This document shows positions 56,213 through 64,000 of a stretch of 64,000 nucleotides of DNA, in pieces. Below the pieces are notes generated by a model. That model was not told the DNA's origin and ran no database searches. It saw only the letters and a list, made by a program, of their open reading frames with translations. A program made the position numbers and the translations under genes. Numbering within the stretch: position 1 is the first letter of the stretch; every line of letters begins with the position of its first letter. Origin of the DNA: Periplaneta americana (taxonomy: Eukaryota > Arthropoda > Insecta > Blattodea > Blattidae); assembly GCF_040183065.1 (NCBI RefSeq), contig NC_091117.1, positions 100,071,001 to 100,135,000 of the forward strand, in the 5' to 3' direction.

Positions 56213-58994
56213 ATTGTTGACTCCTTAAACCCAAATACTCTGCCTACAACTGTATGGAAAAGATTTAAGGCCATAGAAGGCAAGAGTTACGAACACATCA
56301 CTCACCTTAGAGATAGTAATCAAACAATAATAACAGAAAATGCTAAAAAGACTGAACTTTTAAATTCACACTATACCCAAAGGCTGACTAATAATTCATC
56401 ATAGCCTAAATATATGAACAAAGAAGAACAATTTTTTACAAGTAATTTTCAACTCATTTTTCATCATAATGATATAACAGACAATGCTTTTACCACTGAA
56501 GAAATAAACTTGGCAATATCAGAGCTACACAATTCTGCTACAGGAGAGGATGAAATCCATAACAGCATGTTATTAAATTCCTCTGATAAAATTAGGCAAG
56601 AAAATCTCCATCTCTTCAATAATATTTGGAAAACAGGCTTTTATCCTAAAACTTGGAAAAATGCAATTGTAATTCCTATTCTCAAACCAGGTAAAGAAAA
56701 ATTGGACCCTAAATCATACAGACTGATATCTTTAACATCCTGCATTTCTAAATTACTGGAATGCATTGTTCACAGAAGATTAACCTGGAGACTTGAAACT
56801 TTCAATCTTTTAAACCCATATCAGTTTGGCTTTAGACCATCATGTGGCACAACTAAAGCTATATTATATTTTGCTCATGAAATTTATAAAGGTTTTACAG
56901 AAAAGAAGACCACATTAGCTGTAATGATAGACTTTGAAGCCGTTTTTGATAATACTCTACACAGATCCATTTTATTACAATCTATGAAACTTGGTATCAA
57001 AGGCAGAATGCTAAGATTTCTACATTCTTTCCTTAATGAAAGAACAATTCAAACCTCAGTAGATAATCATTTATCTTTATTCAAAAAAATTACAGGTGGT
57101 ATACCTCAAGGTTCTGTTTTAAGCCCAAATTTATTTAATATAATGTTACATGACTTACCTGATGATGTTCCACCTGAGGTAAAAATAAGTATCCATGCAG
57201 ATAATGTTACAATATGGGCTACGAACAACGATCCAAATGAATCATTAAGAGTTATACAAACAGCTGTAAATAATATCAGTAATTGGGCATCCAAATGGAA
57301 TCTATCTATCTCACAATCAAAAACTGAATATACTGTCTTCACAAGAAGATATAGCTTAAAAAATTATAAATCTCACATTTATTTGAATAATCCAACTTCT
57401 AATATCCTAGGATTAATTTTTGATGAAAAACTTTTATGGAAAACACATTTAACCAGTGTTGCTTCACAGTGTCTACCACGATTAAATCTCTTGAAGATCA
57501 TAGCTAATAAGGACTGGGGATCAGATATCACGACAATGTGTCTGTTTTATAATGCTTATATACGATCAAAATTGACCTAAGGATGTGAAATATAGGGAGG
57601 AGCATCAGAAACTCATCTACAAAAAATTTCTATTCTTCAAAACTCAGCCTTAAGATTATGCCTGGAAGTACCAAAAACCATATCAACTGTTGCCCTAGAA
57701 ATTGAATGTAATATTCAACCGACACTATGTATTGCAAAAGGATCTAAAAATACATTTAAAATTGCAAGCCTCATCCAGATCCCAGATGTTCTTCAAACTT
57801 CAGATAATATCCTGTGTAATTTCTATAAAATAAACAAAGAAGAAATACCAATCTATATCACAGACACACTCATTGTTAAAACTCCAGTTATGAACGAAAT
57901 TCCTCCATGGAAATGGGTGATTCCAGAACATAGCATACAAATTCCAGGAAATCATTCCAAAAATGATCCTCCATGCATTCTTAAGTTAGATGCCATGAAA
58001 CTATTCTGCAGCACATATAAGGATCACCTTCAAATTTATACAGATGGATCTCTAAATCCTAGTAATGGAACATCAGGAGCAGGGTATTATATTCAAAAAT
58101 ATCAAGAAAGTTATTTCATACCATGTTCATCCTCTTCCAGTCTTGACACTGAATTGCTAGCATTGATGCTGCTCTTCAGTGTGTTACTCAAATTTCTGAA
58201 AAATCTATTTCATACTTACAGACTCCAAGGAGGCTATATTTAATATAATTAAATATGTATTTATTTTATTGGGTTATTTTACGACGCTTTATCAACAATT
58301 AAATATGTACCAAACCCATACACACATAGAATTACTTCAATTCAGAAACAAGTAAGTAAACTAAAAAACTCCAAAAGGAAATAACATTTCAATGGATACC
58401 TAGTCATTGTGGTATACCTGGAAACGAGAAACAGGCAACATATTTTCAACCAAGACCTCTTCAAATGATATCTCTATCCAGTGCTTTTGCTTCAGTAAAG
58501 TCTCATTTTATAAACCTATGGATCAACAATTGGCTCTCTTCTGACAAAGGAAATATTTTACAGTCTGTACAAAAGAAACCAAATGATCTAGACATGTACA
58601 AAAACTTTCCCAGACATGTTCAAACATTTTTAACAAGAGCCAGAACAGGTCACATTGTCTCACAATTGTACCTACACAGATTTCACATTTCTGATAATAC
58701 TATTTGTCTGTGGTGTAATAATCATGATGAAGATCTGGAACACATTCTTCTATACTATCCATCCATAAACCACATAAGTAGTAAATTAAAATCATCAGTA
58801 TCAGTTGCAGAAGACACAGAGCTGCAATATATATTGACTACATCCCAACTCTGGCTACTAGCAACAGGCATCTATAATGAACACCGATCAAAATACCCCT
58901 CTTTTTCGTGAAAAACAAAAACTGAATGGACTACAGTGGACTTTATGTTGTCTGCAAACAGCTGGATATATTAAGAAGATTGATTGATTGATAT
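56213..58994 (+). mobile_element. LINE C: RT plus RNase H, 5'-truncated
   Basis: It starts within the pre-RT linker (NPNTLPTTVWKRFKAIEG) directly after LINE A's tail. The RT is open from 56414 to 57580: AIVIPILKPGKEKLDPKSYR, GFRPSCGTTKA, AVMIDFEAVFDNT, GGIPQGSVLSPNLFNIML. RNase H follows (IYTDGSLNPSNG, then FQWIPSHCGIPGNE) and a CCHH-like tail (CLWCNNHDEDLEHILL), with GATT repeats at the end. The catalytic box reads HADN in place of F/YADD, so this RT should be dead. Confidence 0.88.
58259..58295 (-). mobile_element. 37-bp SINE-tail insertion with 13-bp TSD
   Basis: The - strand reads GTTGATAAAGCGTCGTAAAA and continues to an A-rich end, the terminal sequence of the 24690/28750 SINE family. 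Direct repeats AATTAAATATGTA (58246-58258 and 58296-58308) bound it exactly. It interrupts the RNase H of LINE C. Confidence 0.9.
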
Positions 58995-58995
58995 A

Positions 58996-59726
58996 ACTGG
59001 GATCTAATTAATTTTCGTTCCACTCTAAAGGTTAGTGTCAGTAACTGAAATTTAGAAATCTTCTCACTATTCGTGAGCTGCCACAAGGGAAGTTATGCAC
59101 TCCACTTGCTATATTCTTCCATAAATGATTTGCTTAATCATTTGTAAACATTCGTGGGTGAATATGCGTGCGCACACATAGTAATAACACAGCTCAGAGG
59201 TCAGAAGAAGTTGTTTCGTTTTCAGTACATTTGCCATGCTGATCACTGTTGTTGATACAAGATATGGCACAGTATATCAACTCAATTAGCAGAATCGCGA
59301 TGAAAATAAACATCTGTTGGCTCGTGATTAGACATATTGGTATTTCTCATGGTTTGCTGAGAGGTAAGTAGATGGCAGTGAAATTGTGTTCTACAACGAC
59401 TTGGAAATCTACAGACAGGAAACAGAGCTCCACAATCGCCAGAACCCACTGTGACAAAATCACTATTATCTATCATAGTGATTTTTATGGAGCTGTGACA
59501 GTTCACAGCTTTGATAGCAAAATGCTGTCACATTCCACCTCTATATTGAACATCTTTTTTAAACAAAAGGCAAGTTTTCATGAAGCTATCTTCATCACAG
59601 ATGCAGTGCACGTTTTAGCAGTTGTTGCCATGATACATTGCTGGTATGGATGCCAGCTCCATTCTACCAAAAATCCATACACTCAGTAGAACACAATGGA
59701 TAACTAAAGAGGATAAAGATTGCTGA
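58996..59726. other. No recognised feature
   Basis: Overlapping open frames at 59282-59689 on both strands match nothing I know. Confidence 0.4.
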
Positions 59727-59801
59727 TAATTCATACAAGAGCCCTACAACATAAACATTAAATTGACTGGGATAACTAGATCACTTAAAGCCTATATAAA
59801 T

Positions 59802-60718
59802 TATTTCAAAGGCATATTGGTTCTGTTAAGTTCAATGTTAATTGAAAAATGAGTTCTATTCAGTCAATACTTAACATAAACACAATAAAACATGTTATAA
59901 TAACATTTACACAGATTTTAAAAACAAACGTTTTCACCAATTTTGATTGGCATCTTCAGGTCGTGTAGGTCGAATGGAACATATTATTCTTCAACATTCA
60001 ATTATTATTCAACAGGAATAAATCAAAGTTTGCCACGCATCTCATTTCCCTTAATCACGAACTTACTGGCATAGAAGAAGCCCTACAATACCCAAATTCA
60101 AATAACCCGCTGTTTAAAATCACACGCAAGTAACGGTCATTCATCCACTAGTCGTGCAACGTATACAGTTTTCATCATACGCTATCACTTAATGTAAATA
60201 TCAGTCGTGTCGCCGTCCTCATGGATTTCAAGATGTTCTTCCATTTTTTGTAAGTATTGTTTTAGAAGATTTAAATAATACTTAAATGCTTCTAAATATT
60301 CTTTCATTCTATCCTTACAAGTTAGAGGATTTTTCCTGCTCTCCATAACGGCCACACGACCGACCTGTTCGTAGCATCTTCAAATCTATCTTGAAAACTG
60401 TATCTGCAATGACAGAAGAGTTTTGCTGTTTCCTTGGTTCACACATGCCTCTTTCAACACAGTGATTCTACACACATCGTGGAGGCTTTTTGCTATATTC
60501 TATTCTCTGTTTTTAAGTGATATTACAGTTGTAACTTTGGTTTTTAACGTCATATACCAAGTGTTCACTTTTATAACATGTTCCATTCGACCTACATGAC
60601 CTGAAGATGCCAATCAAAATTGGCGAAAACGTTTGTTTTTAAAATCTGTGTAAATGTTATTATAACATGTTTTATTGTGTTTATGTTAAGTATTGACTGA
60701 ATAGAACTCATTTTTCAA
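59802..60718. mobile_element. Foldback or MULE-like element with 141-bp TIRs and 10-bp TSD
   Basis: Bases 59842-59982 and 60578-60718 are inverted copies over 141 bp with about two differences. CTATATAAAT at 59792-59801 and 60719-60728 is duplicated, and the intact copy of the host repeat at 47155 lacks the insert. Forty bases lie between the left TSD and the left TIR, so the ends are unequal. The spacer of about 595 bp has no coding motif. Long TIRs with 9-11-bp TSDs fit Mutator-like or Foldback elements. Confidence 0.82.
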
Positions 60719-60956
60719 CTATATAAATGAGAAAGGCACAAAAAGAGCAGTAGTTCTGATGAATATCAGTAACACTTATAAAACCTGTTTTCAGATGAAG
60801 ATAAAGTAGCAACTGAAGTATGATACAGAAACATTAAATTCTACGAAATAAGTTTTTATTTCCACATCACAGACGACAAAGCCAACCTCAGGAATATAGA
60901 ATATACAATGAATCAATCAAGACTATAATGGTTACTGATAACAGCTGATTGCGATG

Positions 60957-61875
60957 CTAAAGGAAAACTACAAAGTAGCCCAAAAAATGTATACACTGTT
61001 TGTTGATCAATACAAATTGGGATAAAATTCTCGTTTTTTGGGGAAATTGTAGCTTAACGTAGGTGCTCGAAGTGGCCATCATCAGCATCCAAACACTGTC
61101 AATGCCGCTGAACTGCTCCACGAACTGTGTGATAGCTGCACATGACATTTCGATTTGTTCTAGTAGTGCACCCAGTGTAGCTGGCTTTCCCCCATAAACA
61201 ATATCCTTTAGGGATCCCCAGAGGTAGAAATCAAGATGTGTTAGGTCAGGGGACCATGCTGGTACTAGACAGCATCTCTTCGACTTATTCATCATCCAGA
61301 TAAGAGTTTCATCCAGATACGCCCTGACATCTCGATGGTAGAAGGCTGGGGCACCTTCTTGTTGTAGATATAACCTCTCGTCCCCATACAGCTCTCGAAT
61401 GGCAGGTATAATTGTTATCTGAAGCATCTCGAGACATACCACACAGTTAACTGTGCCTTCAAAGAAGACTGGTCCAATCAAACCCTGAGAGGATAAATCA
61501 CACCACATATTAAGTCCCGGTAAATTGACAGCTTTGTCTTGATGGATGTGCGAATTTTCGGGGGCCCAGTACACGCAATTGTGGCAGTTTACAGTACCAT
61601 TCAGTTTGGATTGTGGCTTGTCAGACCAGACAATGTTCCCTGCAAGTTCCGCATCCTCGCATACCATATTTCAAACCACTCACAGTACTCAATTCGTCGA
61701 AGTCCTCATTCATTGCTTGCAGCAGTCTTGGAATGTACACCTTCCACTTTGCAGTCTTCAAAATTTGCTGTACACTTGATCGACTGACTCTGGTTTGACG
61801 TGCATACCGTGGTGGGAATATAATGGTGAAGCAGTGCGCAGTCTCGCCCGTTCGCCTACTACGTGATGACGTCAC
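60957..61875 (-). pseudogene. Mariner-like transposase, second family
   Basis: The - strand encodes TRVSRSSVQQILKTAKWKVY (helix-turn-helix), then in another frame IVWSDKPQSKLNG, NMWCDLSSQGLIGPVFFEGT, YLQQEGAPAFYHRDVRAYL and PAWSPDLTHLDFYLWGSLK. The second acidic position reads QQEGAPA where QQDGAP(A) is expected, and a frameshift lies near 61650. It differs from the 12590 element. Confidence 0.85.
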
Positions 61876-62229
61876 GCGGGAAGCATTGCAGACTCTCTCG
61901 CAGCTTGCTAGCTTAGCTCAGCTCAGCTCCGTAAGGTTTTGGAAGTGGGGTAGGTTAATTGATTATGAATACCAAGAAGCTGTATTAACTAATCCCTTCC
62001 CTACTAACGTCTTGTCAGGAACGTGATGTGCTCCCAAAGCATAGCCGTCTAGACATGACGTCTTTGTGACCCTGCGACATTTATTGACAGTTTTCATTCA
62101 AGCTGTCAAATGCAGTTTTTTCAAGCTGTCTATTTAGAGGATTGTTGTATGTTGTAAAACGATCTTTCGTGAAGAAGAGGAGTTGTTTTCCTCTAAATAT
62201 ACGCGAAAGGTTTTCCAGAATTCTAACTG

Positions 62230-62970
62230 TTTGAATAAAAGTGCATTGAAGTTCTGTCCTGCATTCCAAGTGGAATGAACAAAGTTTAAGAAAGGGAGTC
62301 AGAATCGAGGTCTTGTAAGAGTTATTGGCAGTAAAGTGACATGACAGAAAAGGTCTGTCTACGAAGCACAACATGCACATGGTGAACATAAAGGAAAAAA
62401 AGGTAACAATGAAGGGGAATTAACAGTGGTGAAACTGAAGGGCGTAGTAGAGTACAATAACTTTGTTTTGTGGGTTGACTGTCAGGTCAGCGTCAGAATG
62501 AAGTCTTATATCCCTTCTCCATTATGGGAAAATATGTAAAAAAAAACTACAGAAATGTTTCTTCAATATAATGTTTATGGTACTTTTCAGCTTTTCAATG
62601 TCTACATAATTGCATGTAAGACAGTGAAGGGAAGCAAACCCAGGAAAGAAAGGATCTATACAAATCTTCGACTAGACCTGGAAAGAGGCATTTTATAGAG
62701 GGCTAACCTTGCCTAACTGCAGTGTTAGTGAAAGGGGAGGGGATGCTGGAGTTACGACGACAATATTACAAACAAACTGTTGGGCTTATTCCGCCTCCTC
62801 CCGTCATATACCTACCACCCACAGAAAAAGAAGCCAGGGAGGACCTGCAAAGTTTGTAAATCTCACAAGAAAGAAGCGAAACAACGTGGGAGTGCAAACA
62901 ATGTTTTGTACTGGAGTCTTTCGAAGCTTACTGTTCAAATTGTTACCAAATTATGAGTATAATATCACAA
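62230..62970 (+). pseudogene. piggyBac-like transposase C-terminal remnant
   Basis: Shifting + frames give LSTKHNMHMVNI, then VEYNNFVLWVDCQVSV (the family's DYN..M.GVD..D region), NVYIIACKTVKGSKPRKERI, and later GRTCKVCKSHKK with ETTWECKQC, the C-terminal Cys-rich finger. In piggyBac transposases these follow one another in this order. The Asp-rich N-terminal half is not seen, and frameshifts are frequent. Confidence 0.6.
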
Positions 62971-64000
62971 TTTGTAGTAAAAGACCCATGTTTATTGCAA
63001 ACGACCTCCACCTGCCTTCAAATGCCACTTACCGCACACCACCAATTCACTGTCTGCGCATGGAGATTTAAATAGAGATTCCAGGCAATAAACCCGTTCT
63101 TTTAAATCTGACTGCATGAACTTAAAGGTAGCAACAAGCAAACTTTAGAAAGAGTCAATAATGAACATTTGTTAAAGGCAGGTGTCGAATTAATTACGTT
63201 CATTCTGGTGTACTGCTTTCGTTAGAAGATATCTTAAGTTCATGAACTTAACTCGGTTTCATCCATTCAGGGTGATGGACAGAATACGTTCTGAATCAGA
63301 CCTTCGATTTCTTTAAAGAGGCTAAAAATGTGAATTGCAACAAATGTCAAGTATAGCATGATGAAGTGTCCCTAAAAGAAGGCAAATTCGGAAAAAAAAC
63401 GCATTTTCAATCAGATGTGGACTTAACGCATTTTGATTCCGAGCTCCTCAAATACGTTCAATAAAGTTTCATCGTCAACATTTTTACATTACTTAAAAAA
63501 CACATCAGTTTTTCATTCCAGTGATTATGCATATTTCTTTTAGTAAAATGCTCCTGCACACAATTTTAATATCTGAATATTTTTTACACAAATTAAGTCC
63601 ACAATTTCCACATCTGACATTAATTTTCGTAATGTGAACGACTTTCTTGTGAGCAGCTAGTACTTGAAATAGACCTTGATTCACCCTCACCAACCACTTC
63701 TGTATTATCTTCCTCACTACCACTTTCTTTCTTCAACTCCGCCGGTAAATCAATTTCCAATAGCACTATAATATCACTTTCACCCAAAACATTAAGGCTG
63801 CTATTATCCACAAAACAACTCATGTCTATGTTCTGTATCCCTGAATACAACTAGATTTGAATAAACACCAATAAAGAAAGAACAAATTTACCAACTCAAG
63901 TTTCTACACTGCAAGTAAATGGTAAAGTGGAGAATTGAAACTGTAAACGACTTTAACGGCATTACAAACAGTTACAACAATGGACAAAAATCACAGAATT
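62971..64000. other. Right edge of window, no gene recognised
   Basis: Two overlapping - strand frames (63850-63620, acidic and Ser-rich; 63723-63505, with a CGNCGLNLC finger-like motif) may come from one decayed zinc-finger or transposase protein, but I recognise no family. Confidence 0.35.

Noticed and set aside
1..64000. CRISPR arrays, operons, bacterial promoters
   Set aside because: The sequence is a spliced eukaryotic genome; the tandem repeats seen are micro- and minisatellites without spacer structure.

Overview
The window is nuclear DNA from an insect. It has AT-rich intergenic sequence, spliced genes with canonical GT-AG introns, long trinucleotide microsatellites, tRNA-derived SINEs and many decayed transposons. 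The transposable-element density, the roughly 10.8-kb intron and the mix of repeats would suit a large-genome insect such as a cockroach or a relative. That placement is inference; no marker in the window fixes the species.

Two host genes are recognisable. On the + strand, bases 1470-20232 carry seven 3' exons of the ANKZF1/Vms1 orthologue, the ribosome-quality-control peptidyl-tRNA hydrolase. The exons chain in frame to 509 residues: end of the VLRF1 fold, linker, ankyrin repeats, charged coiled coil, VCP-interacting motif and a Cys-rich finger. The 5' exons with the catalytic motif lie before base 1, and base 1 itself looks like a splice donor. On the - strand, 37670-38502 is the terminal exon of an HROB-like gene (OB-fold partner of the MCM8-MCM9 recombination helicase); its upstream exons were not found. 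A third, - strand THAP-domain gene (about 32325 to 26700) is broken and split by a hAT transposon.

Most of the rest is layered transposons whose order of insertion can be read from target-site duplications (TSDs). (1) 12590-14161: an almost intact mariner-type element with 110-bp terminal inverted repeats (TIRs) and one stop in its transposase. (2) 20903-22581 and 39333-40393: two Helitron copies, one with a remnant of the Helitron N-terminal domain. (3) 27191-31822: a hAT element carrying a smaller hAT MITE, a LINE with a twin-priming inversion, and a SINE inside that LINE. (4) About 40490-45830: a LINE split by a 3.2-kb DNA transposon with 33-bp TIRs and an AATT TSD. That transposon encodes a decayed protein of the uncharacterised SDxCxGQNRN family and itself holds a 736-bp probable solo LTR. 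A short MITE also sits in the LINE. (5) About 48760-56212: a two-ORF LINE on the + strand with another two-ORF LINE inserted in its RT gene on the - strand, followed by an RNase H-bearing LINE at 56213-58994. (6) 59802-60718: a foldback element with 141-bp TIRs. (7) 60957-62970: mariner and piggyBac remnants.

The strongest candidate for something under-described is the 40651-43896 DNA transposon. It links the SDxCxGQNRN protein family to defined TIRs, internal copies of the TIR motif and a 4-bp TSD. No CRISPR array, operon or convincing free-standing tRNA or rRNA gene was seen.
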